Notes under the pieces: model-generated | What the model was told of the DNA's origin: nothing | The model's database searches: none | The model's input: the letters and a program-made list of their open reading frames with translations, nothing else | Shown: one piece after another, positions 1-6,992 of the stretch | How positions within the stretch are numbered: the stretch's first letter is position 1 | Layout: every line of letters starts with the position of its first letter | Source of the DNA: Prevotella sp. UBA6429 | GTDB lineage: Bacteria > Bacteroidota > Bacteroidia > Bacteroidales > Bacteroidaceae | Length of the DNA: 34,878 nucleotides | Reading direction: 5' to 3' | NCBI GenBank assembly: GCA_002437285.1 | Contig: DJOV01000080.1 | Coordinates: forward strand, 36,055 to 70,932 | Position numbers and translations under genes: made by a program

Positions 1-440
1 TTCGGCCCGTCCACTGAGAACGAACGGCAGACTGATAACGGGCTGAAAGCCCAACAATTCCACAGCCCAGGGCAAGCGAAGCGGCGCCCTGGGTTGGCAT
101 GGCGACAGCAGTCACGCCCTGTAAGGGCAAAAGTATTGTATTCATAATCAGTATGTTACACGACTATACTTTTGCCCCTTCAGGGCGCAGGCTCACGCTC
201 GTTTTCTTACCCAGGGTGCCGCTTCGCTTGCCCTGGGCTATGGAGTTTTGGCCTTTCAGGCCGCGCAAGCGACAAAGTCGAGCGCAGGCCGCGCAAGCGA
301 GTAGCTTTCGGCCCGTCCACTGAGAACGCACGGCAGACTGATAACGGGCTGAAAGCCCAACAATTCCACAGCCCAGGGCAAGCGAAGCGGCACCCTGGGT
401 AAGAACGGCAACACAGTCACGCCCTGAAAGGGCAAAAGTA
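1..440. repeat. Dispersed GC-rich intergenic repeat cluster (two direct copies, one inverted partial copy)
   Basis: Copy A (1-135) and copy B (307-440) are direct repeats offset by 306 bp and almost identical over the first 94 bases; they then diverge slightly with a 1-base indel. A partial inverted copy lies at about 167-245. Each unit is built of short hairpins: GGGCT-GAA-AGCCC, CCCAGGG...CCCTGGG, and GCCCT-(GAAA or GTAA)-GGGC. A related GGCC-TTTCA-GGCC element sits near 250-262. The short reading frames across this block are by-products of the repeat and should not be called genes. This looks like a Bacteroidales dispersed intergenic repeat family of unknown function. Confidence 0.8.
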
Positions 441-611
441 AAATCATATTGGAAATACAGATGCAAATACTGCTAAAAAAGGTGCATGAATACAAGCCCC
501 AAAGCAGCGTTCCCCTCACTCCATATTCCGGAAGAGGCACGCAAAAGCCCCACCTCGCGCAAGGCGCAAGGCAGGGCTGCTTATGAATTAACTGGTCGTT
601 TGTCGGCGATT
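441..611. other. Non-coding stretch downstream of the nucleotidyltransferase
   Basis: No convincing gene is seen here. A weak hairpin, AGCCC (546-550) with GGGCT (574-578), could end leftward transcription of the nucleotidyltransferase, but there is no T-run on that strand. A long rightward frame starting at 486 is the antisense shadow of the real gene that follows. Confidence 0.4.
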
Positions 612-1526
612 TCAGAAAAGCTTGGCGGGGTAGACACCCTCGTCGACGAGCTTCTGAATCTTCTCCACGACGCTGGGGCGGTCAGCCGAGTAGGTCACGC
701 CAAACCACTTACTGGTGGTGTCGAGCACCTCGCAGGTGGCCACGCCGCTGTGGATGAGCTTGTCGACCACCCAGGGGATGAGATACTCAGCCTTGGGGTT
801 GGTCTTGGTGGTGGGAGCGTCGAGGAACTCCTTGAAGTACTTGTCGCTGTGCTCGAAGAAGTCGGGCGTGAAGCCCCAGACGTTCATGCTGACGGGAGTG
901 TTGTCGGGTATGCTGACCCACTCGCCCTTCTCGTCCTTGAAGGCCACCTTGCCGTCGTCCTTGCGCTCGATCTCGGTGCGCTCCACGCAGCTGGTGAGGT
1001 GACCGTTCTCGTCCTTGGCGCATACGCCACGCGAGACGGTACCGTTGTCGCTCAGCGTGTTGCTCACGCGGAAGCCCACCATGGCGTAGGTGTCCTTGCT
1101 GTCCTCGGGCAGGTTGGCCAGGTACTTGCCGATGACCTGGAAGCAGTCGCGATTGTAGAAGTCGTCGCAGTTGATCACGCAGAACGGCTCATGGATGGCG
1201 TCCTTGGCCATCATCACGGCGTGGTTGGTGCCCCAGGGCTTGGTGCGACCGTCGGGCACGGAGTAACCCTCCGGCAACTTGTCGAGGCTCTGGAAGACGA
1301 GTTCGCAAGGAATCTTGCCCTCGTACTTGGAAAGGATCTTGTCGCGGAAGTCCTGCTCGAAGTCCTTGCGGATCACCCAGACGATCTTGCCGAAGCCAGC
1401 CTGGATGGCATCATAGATGCTATAGTCCATGATGGTCTCGCCGTTGGGGCCCAGGCCGTCAAGCTGCTTCAGTCCACCGTAGCGGCTGCCCATGCCGGCT
1501 GCCAAAAGTAACAATGTAGGTTTCAT
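612..1526 (-). CDS. Sugar-phosphate nucleotidyltransferase family protein
   Basis: This 304-aa protein is predicted to be a cytoplasmic enzyme that joins an NTP to a sugar phosphate to give an NDP-sugar. Its N-terminus carries the nucleotide-binding loop of the NTP_transferase fold: LLAAGMGSRYGG at residues 7-18, with Lys20 completing the G-x-G-x-R...K signature. A PWGTNHAV segment lies near residue 98 and an Asp-Asp pair, the likely metal site, at 121-122 in NCDDFYNRD. The length fits a single-domain enzyme with no added acyltransferase domain. The sugar substrate cannot be told from sequence. It begins 35 bp after the DUF3127 gene on the same strand, so the two may be co-transcribed. Confidence 0.85.
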   Translation of the reverse strand: MKPTLLLLAAGMGSRYGGLKQLDGLGPNGETIMDYSIYDAIQAGFGKIVWVIRKDFEQDFRDKILSKYEGKIPCELVFQSLDKLPEGYSVPDGRTKPWGTNHAVMMAKDAIHEPFCVINCDDFYNRDCFQVIGKYLANLPEDSKDTYAMVGFRVSNTLSDNGTVSRGVCAKDENGHLTSCVERTEIERKDDGKVAFKDEKGEWVSIPDNTPVSMNVWGFTPDFFEHSDKYFKEFLDAPTTKTNPKAEYLIPWVVDKLIHSGVATCEVLDTTSKWFGVTYSADRPSVVEKIQKLVDEGVYPAKLF

Positions 1527-1561
1527 GATGATAATATTTTTAAAATGATGATTTCAGTCTG

Positions 1562-1987
1562 TTAGAAGGGGAGGTCGTTGCTGTCGTCGCTGCTTGCGCC
1601 ACCGCCGAGCGGGTCGGCCTGCGGAGTGGCTGTCTGCGGAGTGGCGCCCAGATTGCTCTGAGGCTGCGTGGTCTGCGCGCCCGTGTTGACGGCATTGGGG
1701 TCGATGTGGTCCACGCGGAAGGCGCGGATGTCGTTGAAGTAACGGTCCTGCCAAGCGCGTGCGTTGATGTCGAGCCACACATGCACGGTGTCGCCCTGAT
1801 GGATGTTGAACTGCTCAATGCGGTCGGCGCCAAACACGTTGAACAGGCAAGTGCGGGGGTAAGCGTCGCGCGTCTGGATGACATAATCCTGTGACTTCCA
1901 TGCGTTGCCGCTTGATTTTGATACGCCCTCGCGAGGTGGATACTCCTTGATGATCACACCTTCCACTTCTATTCCTTGTAATGCCAT
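1562..1987 (-). CDS. DUF3127 OB-fold protein with SSB-like acidic C-terminal tip
   Basis: This 141-aa cytoplasmic protein matches the Bacteroidetes DUF3127 family, small OB-fold proteins thought to resemble single-stranded-DNA-binding proteins. Residues 5-96 form the beta-rich core, with SGNAWKSQDY, FNIHQGDTV and an RAFRVDHI-type strand. Residues 97-130 are a low-complexity Gln/Thr/Pro/Ala/Gly linker. The last residues, DDSNDLPF, copy the layout of the SSB C-terminal tip (acidic residues then a hydrophobic P-F end) that recruits repair proteins in SSB. The gene faces dnaN across a shared promoter region, which suits a role in DNA metabolism. That role is inferred; DUF3127 has no firmly assigned function that I know. 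Confidence 0.85.
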   Translation of the reverse strand: MALQGIEVEGVIIKEYPPREGVSKSSGNAWKSQDYVIQTRDAYPRTCLFNVFGADRIEQFNIHQGDTVHVWLDINARAWQDRYFNDIRAFRVDHIDPNAVNTGAQTTQPQSNLGATPQTATPQADPLGGGASSDDSNDLPF

Positions 1988-2027
1988 TTTAGTGAAATTA
2001 TTGTTTTATTCTAATGAGTTGATGTTG

Positions 2028-2059
2028 CGAAATTACTCAATTTATCACTAAAGAACAAA
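2028..2059 (-). promoter_or_regulatory. Candidate promoter of the DUF3127-nucleotidyltransferase pair
   Basis: On the minus strand a TTTG (-33 box, 2059-2056) is followed after 20 bases by TAATTTCG (2035-2028), one mismatch from the Bacteroidetes -7 consensus TAnnTTTG. The spacing is the family norm, and the start codon at 1987 lies about 35 bases beyond the expected transcription start. Confidence 0.5.
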
Positions 2060-2104
2060 CTTTCACCACACAAAATTCAAAAAAAGCAAAAAAATGCAGA
2101 CGGC

Positions 2105-2137
2105 TTCGCCCATTATCCTTTTTTATTTGTATCTTTG
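2105..2137 (+). promoter_or_regulatory. Candidate promoter of the dnaN operon
   Basis: TATCTTTG at 2130-2137 is a perfect -7 box (TAnnTTTG). A TTCG at 2105-2108, one base off the TTTG -33 box, sits 21 bases upstream. The implied leader before the dnaN ATG is about 115 nt and includes the UUCG hairpin at 2169-2182. Confidence 0.6.
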
Positions 2138-2258
2138 CAATAGATAGGTAGCGCTCAGCCATTTGCGGGCAAGTTCGCTTGCGGGCGAGCCCACGTCACA
2201 TTCGCTGGCACTGTCTTTGCGTATCAACAATTAAGAATCGAAACAAACTGTAATATTC

Positions 2259-3383
2259 ATGAGATTTACGCTTTCCAGTACGGCTCTCAATGCCAAGTTG
2301 CAGATCCTGTCTAAGGTTATCAGCAGCAAGAACTCTCTGCCCATCCTCGAGAGTTTCCTTTTTGAGGTCAACAACGGCCAACTCTTCATCACCAGTTCCG
2401 ACAGTGAGAATGTCATGAAGACTTCGTTGTCGCTCGACCAGTTTGACTCGGATGGCGCCTTTGCCGTGCCCTGCCGCACCATTCTCGACGCAGTGAAGGA
2501 GCTGCCCGAGCAGCCCGTCACCTTTGATGTGGACCTGCAGACTTTCGAGGTGCTCGTGGGCTATCAGGGCGGTGAGTACCGCTTTACGGCGCAGAACGCC
2601 GAGGAGTATCCCCATACCCCCCAGCAGACAGAAGACCTCAGCGTCGTGACCATTGATGCCGGTGTGCTGGTGGATAACATCAACCGCACGATGTTTGCCA
2701 CAGACAACAACGAGATACGCCCCGTGATGAACGGCATCTACTTTGACCTCACGCCCGATTGCCTGGCTTTTGTGGCGAGCGACGGCCACAAGCTCGTGCG
2801 TTGCCGCTACTATGGCATCAAGAGCGACGCCCCCGCCTCGTTTATCCTGCCGAAGAAGCCGGCCACGCTCCTGAAGAACGGTCTCAGCCGGGACGGTGGC
2901 GACGTGGTCATCAAGTTCAACAAGCAAGCGGCCGAGATCCACTTTGCTGACGGCGTGCTGACCTGCCGTCTCATCGAGGGCGTGTTCCCCAATTACAATG
3001 CGGCCATACCCACAGCCAATCCCAACGAGGTGACCATCGACCGCAAGGCGCTCATCAGTGCCGTCCGCCGCGTGCTGCCGTTTGCCAGCATGAGCAGCCA
3101 GCTGGTGCGCTTCCGCCTCAGCGCGGGCACGCTTGAGCTGTCGTCGGAGGACATCGACTTCTCCACCAGCGCCAAGGAGACGCTCGTGTGCGACTATGCC
3201 GGGCAGAACATGCAGATCGGCTTCCGCGGCGACTTCCTCCTCGAGATCCTCAATGCCATGGAGACCGAGAGTGTCAGGATCCAGCTGGGCGACCCCAGCC
3301 GCGCCGGTGTCGTGCTGCCGTCCGACCAGCCTGCCAACACGGACGTGCTGATGCTCATCATGCCTCTTTTGCTCAACGATTAA
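2259..3383 (+). CDS. dnaN: DNA polymerase III subunit beta (sliding clamp)
   Basis: This 374-aa protein has the usual beta-clamp length and start (MRFTLSSTALNAKLQIL). Family landmarks include NSLPILESFLFEV, IRPVMNGIYF, FVASDGHKLVR and the C-terminal RAGVVLPSD...VLMLIMPLLL segment that ends the third clamp domain. The dimeric ring encircles DNA and tethers replicative polymerase and repair partners. It heads a tightly spaced rightward gene run, with the exonuclease beginning 12 bp after its stop, so it is probably the first gene of an operon. Confidence 0.97.
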   Translation: MRFTLSSTALNAKLQILSKVISSKNSLPILESFLFEVNNGQLFITSSDSENVMKTSLSLDQFDSDGAFAVPCRTILDAVKELPEQPVTFDVDLQTFEVLVGYQGGEYRFTAQNAEEYPHTPQQTEDLSVVTIDAGVLVDNINRTMFATDNNEIRPVMNGIYFDLTPDCLAFVASDGHKLVRCRYYGIKSDAPASFILPKKPATLLKNGLSRDGGDVVIKFNKQAAEIHFADGVLTCRLIEGVFPNYNAAIPTANPNEVTIDRKALISAVRRVLPFASMSSQLVRFRLSAGTLELSSEDIDFSTSAKETLVCDYAGQNMQIGFRGDFLLEILNAMETESVRIQLGDPSRAGVVLPSDQPANTDVLMLIMPLLLND

Positions 3384-3395
3384 CCCCCCGTTATC

Positions 3396-4283
3396 ATGAA
3401 GCTTCATCTCACAAAGCCCTTGGTCGTCTTCGATTTGGAGGCGACAGGGCTTGATTTGGTCCATGACAGGATCATCCAGATATCGTATGTCAAGGTGTCG
3501 CCAGGCGGAGACGAGAAGCGTGTGAGCCTCTTCGTCAATCCGGGCAAGCCCATCCCCGCCGTGGTGCAAGAGCTCACGGGCATCACCGATGAGCGCGTCA
3601 AGGGCGAGAAGACGTTCAAGGAGCTGGCCAAGGAGCTGGCCGCAGAGTTTGCGGGTTGCGACTTCGCCGGGTTCAACTCCAACCGTTTCGACGTGCCCAT
3701 GCTTGCCGAGGAGTTCTCGCGTGCCGGTGTCGACTTCGACTTCTCCAAGTGCCGCCTCATCGACGCCCAGACCCTCTACCACAAGCGTGAGCCGCGCAAT
3801 CTGGCTGCCGCTTACCGTTTCTACACGGGCCACAAGATGGAGGACGACTTTGTGGCGCACCGGGCCGACCAGGATGCCGAGGCCACCTACCGCGTGCTCA
3901 TGGGTCAGCTGGACAAGTATGAGCCCGGAAAGGTGGAGGAGCCAAGCCTCGCCTTGCCCAACGACATGGACGTGCTGGCGGAGGAGTCGAAGATGAACGA
4001 CAACGTCGACTTCGCCGGCCGCATGGTTTGGCAGGAGATGAGAGACAAGGACGGCAAGGTCATCACCGGCCAGGATGGCCGTCCGCGCAAGCAGGAAGTG
4101 TTCAACTTCGGCAAGTACAAGGGGTGGGCAGTCACCGATGTCTTGCATCGCGACCCCCATTACTACGAGTGGATCCTCGCCAGCGATTTCACGCTCAACA
4201 CCAAGCAGGTGCTCACCCGCATTCGCTTGCGCGAGGCCAGACTCAACATGAACGCCGCCTCCGCCGCGGGCAAATCGTTGTAA
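3396..4283 (+). CDS. DEDDh 3'-5' exonuclease (DnaQ/ExoX type) with C-terminal ExoX-like domain
   Basis: This 295-aa protein is a predicted cytoplasmic 3'-5' exonuclease. The DEDDh motifs are all visible: FDLEATG with Asp13 and Glu15 (motif I), GFNSNRFDVPML near residue 100 with its Asp (motif II), and His155-x4-Asp160 in HRADQDAEAT (motif III). A second small domain near residues 236-280 starts FNFGKYKGWAV and resembles the C-terminal domain of ExoX-like proteins. It could act in proofreading, mismatch repair or end trimming; the stand-alone form next to dnaN is common in Bacteroidetes. The next gene follows after 16 bp, which supports an operon with dnaN. Confidence 0.92.
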   Translation: MKLHLTKPLVVFDLEATGLDLVHDRIIQISYVKVSPGGDEKRVSLFVNPGKPIPAVVQELTGITDERVKGEKTFKELAKELAAEFAGCDFAGFNSNRFDVPMLAEEFSRAGVDFDFSKCRLIDAQTLYHKREPRNLAAAYRFYTGHKMEDDFVAHRADQDAEATYRVLMGQLDKYEPGKVEEPSLALPNDMDVLAEESKMNDNVDFAGRMVWQEMRDKDGKVITGQDGRPRKQEVFNFGKYKGWAVTDVLHRDPHYYEWILASDFTLNTKQVLTRIRLREARLNMNAASAAGKSL

Positions 4284-4299
4284 GCATCCCAATACACTC

Positions 4300-5205
4300 A
4301 TGAACATGCGCCATCTCATCCTGTCTTTGCTCTGTCTCCTGTCGCTGCCCGTCGCCGCCCAGGAGCTCAACGCGAAGATCACCGTCAACCACAACCAGAT
4401 ACAGGGCACCGACGCGTCGGTGTTCGACAACCTGCAACAGACGCTCGAACAGTTTGTCAATGACAGACAGTGGACAAACCTGCAGTTTCAGAAGAATGAG
4501 CGCATAGACTGCAATTTCAACATCACGGTCACCAAGTATGACCAGTCGTCGGGCATGTTTACGTGCAAGGCGCTCATACAGGCCAACCGTCCCGTGTACA
4601 ACGCCTCTTATACCACCACCTTATATAATAATACCGACAACAACTTCAACTTCAAGTTCGCCCAGTTTGACCAGCTTGACTTCAACGAGGAGACCATCGA
4701 CAACCAGCTGACGGCGCTCTTCGCCTATTATGCCTTTCTCATCATCGGCCTCGATCTCGACAGCTTCTCTCCCATGGGTGGCGAGGATGTGCTGCAGCGC
4801 TGCATGAACCTCACCAACAACGCCCAGAACCTGGAGTTCACCGGCTGGAAGTCGTTTGACAACGACCGCAACCGCTTTGCCATCATCAACGACTATCTCG
4901 ACGGCGGGATGAAGCCTTTCCGCCAGTTGCAGTATGACTATTACCGCAAGGGCCTTGACGAGATGTCAACCAATGCGGAGCGCGGGCGGACGGAGATCAC
5001 CACCACCCTTGAGAACAACCTCAAGAAGTGTCATGAGGACAAGCCCATGAGCCAGTGGCCGGCCATCTGGACTGACTACAAGCGCGACGAGCTCGCCTCC
5101 ATCTACAAGGGCAAGGGCACACAGAAGGAAAAGGAGACGGTCTACGACATTCTGTTTGCTATCAACGCTTCGCAAAACAACGCCTGGGAGAAGATCAAGC
5201 AGTAG
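4300..5205 (+). CDS. DUF4835 family secreted protein (possible T9SS component PorD)
   Basis: This 301-aa protein has a classic signal peptide (MNMRHLILSLLCLLSLPVAA, cut before Gln21). The mature N-terminus reads LNAKITVNHNQIQGTD, diagnostic of DUF4835, a Bacteroidetes-restricted family that lies upstream of recN in many genomes. From memory, some annotations call this family PorD, a type IX secretion component; I cannot confirm that here. A T9SS role would fit the four predicted T9SS cargo proteins further along the window. The protein is probably periplasmic or attached to the outer membrane. No catalytic motif is visible. Confidence 0.85.
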   Translation: MNMRHLILSLLCLLSLPVAAQELNAKITVNHNQIQGTDASVFDNLQQTLEQFVNDRQWTNLQFQKNERIDCNFNITVTKYDQSSGMFTCKALIQANRPVYNASYTTTLYNNTDNNFNFKFAQFDQLDFNEETIDNQLTALFAYYAFLIIGLDLDSFSPMGGEDVLQRCMNLTNNAQNLEFTGWKSFDNDRNRFAIINDYLDGGMKPFRQLQYDYYRKGLDEMSTNAERGRTEITTTLENNLKKCHEDKPMSQWPAIWTDYKRDELASIYKGKGTQKEKETVYDILFAINASQNNAWEKIKQ

Positions 5206-5250
5206 ACAGACCGTAAGCACAAAGACACATACCGTAACACAAGCAATAGG

Positions 5251-6927
5251 ATGCTGAAACAATTATTTGTCAAGGACTTTACGCTCATCGATGAGCTCAA
5301 CATCGAGTTCCGGCCCGGTTTCTCCGTCATCACCGGTGAGACGGGTGCGGGAAAGAGCATCATCTTGGGAGCCTTGCATCTCCTGCTGGGCCAAAGGGCA
5401 GACAGCAGGCAAATCAAGAGCGGCGCGAAGAAGTGTGTGGTGGAGGCCCACTTTGACCTCTCCCGCTATCAGATGGAGGACTTCTTCACGCGCAACAACA
5501 TCGATTATGACGCCACCGACTGCATACTCCGCCGAGAGGTGAACGCCAGCGGGAAGAGCCGTGCCTTCATCAACGACACGCCCGTGAGCCTCAATGTGAT
5601 GCGCGACCTGGGCGAACAGCTTGTCGACATCCACAGCCAACACCAGAATCTCTTGCTCCAGAAGGAAGATTTCCAGCTCAGTGTGGTGGACATCATCGCC
5701 AATGACGGTGCCCTGCTGGACCAGTGCAAGTCGGCTTACGACCGATATGTGGAGGCCAGGCAGGCCCATGCCACCTTCCGGGAGCGCTGCGAGAAAGCGC
5801 GCGAGAACGAGGACTTCTTGCGCTATCAGCACACCGAGCTTGACAAGGCAGGGCTGGTGGCGGGCGAGCAGGAGGAACTGGAACAGCGCTCCGCCCTGCT
5901 CAGCCATGCCGAGGGCATCAAGAGCGCACTCTATCAGGTCGCGTCTTCGCTTGGCGGCGACGACGCGGGCTGCCTGGTCTCGCTCAGCGAGGCCGCTGCC
6001 GCCTTGCGCGGCATCGAGGATGTCTATCCCGACGTCAGGGAGCTGGCGGAGCGCCTTGACACGGCCTACATCGAGGTGAAGGACATCGTGCAGGATGTGG
6101 ACGGCCGCAAGGACAGCATCGACTACGACCCGGCGGAACTGGAGCAGATCAACGGTCGTCTTGACACGCTCAACTCCCTGTTGCACAAGTATCATGCCTC
6201 TACCATCGGCGAACTCATCGCGACGCGCGACCAGCTGGCCCTGCAACTGGAGGGCATCGATGGCGGCGACGAGCGCCTGGCGGCGCTCAAGGAGCAGGCC
6301 GACAAGGCGTTCGCACAATATGAGGGCGTGGCCGCCCGCCTGACCGCGGTCCGCCGGAAAGCGGCCGTGCAGGTGCAGGATGAGATGAAGAGCCGCCTGC
6401 AGCCCCTGGGCATTCCCCATGTGCGCTTCTCCATCAGTTTTCAGCGGCGCGAACCGTCGGCCACGGGTGTCGACAAGGTGGCGTTCCTCTTCAGCGCCAA
6501 CACCAGCTCGCCTCTCCAGCCCGTCTCGCAGGTGGCCTCAGGTGGCGAGATTGCCAGGGTGATGCTGTCGCTCAAGGCCATGATCAGCGGTGCCGTGAAG
6601 TTGCCCACCATCATCTTCGATGAGATCGACACGGGCGTGAGCGGACGTGTGGCGGAGCAGATGGCGCAGATCATGGTCGAGATGGGCGAGAACCATCGCC
6701 AGGTCATCTCCATCACCCACCTGCCGCAGATAGCTGCCATGGGGTCCACCCATTACAGGGTGAGCAAGGAAGAGACGCCACAGGGAACCACCAGCCGCAT
6801 GACGATGCTCACTGACGGCCAGCGCGTCCGCGAGATAGCGCAGATGCTGAGCGGAAGCAGTGTCAGCGAGGCGGCCATTGAAAACGCCAAGGCTTTGCTC
6901 GGCATGCGGACCGCCACTCGTCCGTGA
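5251..6927 (+). CDS. recN: DNA repair protein RecN (SMC-like ATPase)
   Basis: This 558-aa protein has full RecN length. The Walker A motif GETGAGKS lies at residues 29-36, following the typical LKQLFVKDFTLIDEL opening. A long coiled-coil region fills residues about 150-380. The ABC signature ASGGEIARVML is near residue 430 and Walker B IIFDEIDTGVSG near 452, followed by THLPQIAAMGSTHYRVSK. RecN is a cytoplasmic SMC-family ATPase that acts early in double-strand-break repair. It is fifty bases or less behind the DUF4835 gene and probably shares the dnaN transcript. Confidence 0.96.
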   Translation: MLKQLFVKDFTLIDELNIEFRPGFSVITGETGAGKSIILGALHLLLGQRADSRQIKSGAKKCVVEAHFDLSRYQMEDFFTRNNIDYDATDCILRREVNASGKSRAFINDTPVSLNVMRDLGEQLVDIHSQHQNLLLQKEDFQLSVVDIIANDGALLDQCKSAYDRYVEARQAHATFRERCEKARENEDFLRYQHTELDKAGLVAGEQEELEQRSALLSHAEGIKSALYQVASSLGGDDAGCLVSLSEAAAALRGIEDVYPDVRELAERLDTAYIEVKDIVQDVDGRKDSIDYDPAELEQINGRLDTLNSLLHKYHASTIGELIATRDQLALQLEGIDGGDERLAALKEQADKAFAQYEGVAARLTAVRRKAAVQVQDEMKSRLQPLGIPHVRFSISFQRREPSATGVDKVAFLFSANTSSPLQPVSQVASGGEIARVMLSLKAMISGAVKLPTIIFDEIDTGVSGRVAEQMAQIMVEMGENHRQVISITHLPQIAAMGSTHYRVSKEETPQGTTSRMTMLTDGQRVREIAQMLSGSSVSEAAIENAKALLGMRTATRP

Positions 6928-6992
6928 CACGTGCCCGTCCTTCAGGCAGCAGGATACAACCATATTCACAACGTAAGCGTTACACATAGGCA

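Larger units (their letters stand above)
1988..2258. promoter_or_regulatory. Divergent intergenic region between DUF3127 and dnaN genes
   Basis: This 271-bp region contains no gene. It carries one candidate promoter in each direction (listed separately). Within the dnaN leader a small hairpin, GCAAG-TTCG-CTTGC at 2169-2182, has a UUCG-type tetraloop that would be stable in RNA. No DnaA-box cluster is visible, so there is no sign of a replication origin. Confidence 0.5.

Noticed and set aside
1..540. Several 60-100-codon frames across the left repeat block as small genes
   Set aside because: They translate the dispersed repeat in different frames and share no start context or conserved protein pattern.
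486..1511. Rightward frame of 341 codons opposite the nucleotidyltransferase
   Set aside because: The opposite strand encodes a complete nucleotidyltransferase; this frame is repetitive Val/Leu/Asp/His and has no homology I recognise.
1988..2258. Replication origin next to dnaN
   Set aside because: No DnaA-box cluster or dnaA gene is seen; in Bacteroidetes dnaN is often away from the origin.
2196..4460. Leftward frame of 754 codons opposite dnaN and the exonuclease
   Set aside because: It crosses two well-identified genes and the spacer between them, and shows no family motif.
5263..6420. Long leftward open frame of 385 codons opposite recN
   Set aside because: It lies wholly antisense to a clear recN gene and has no recognisable domain; long antisense frames are expected from the GC-rich codon use here.
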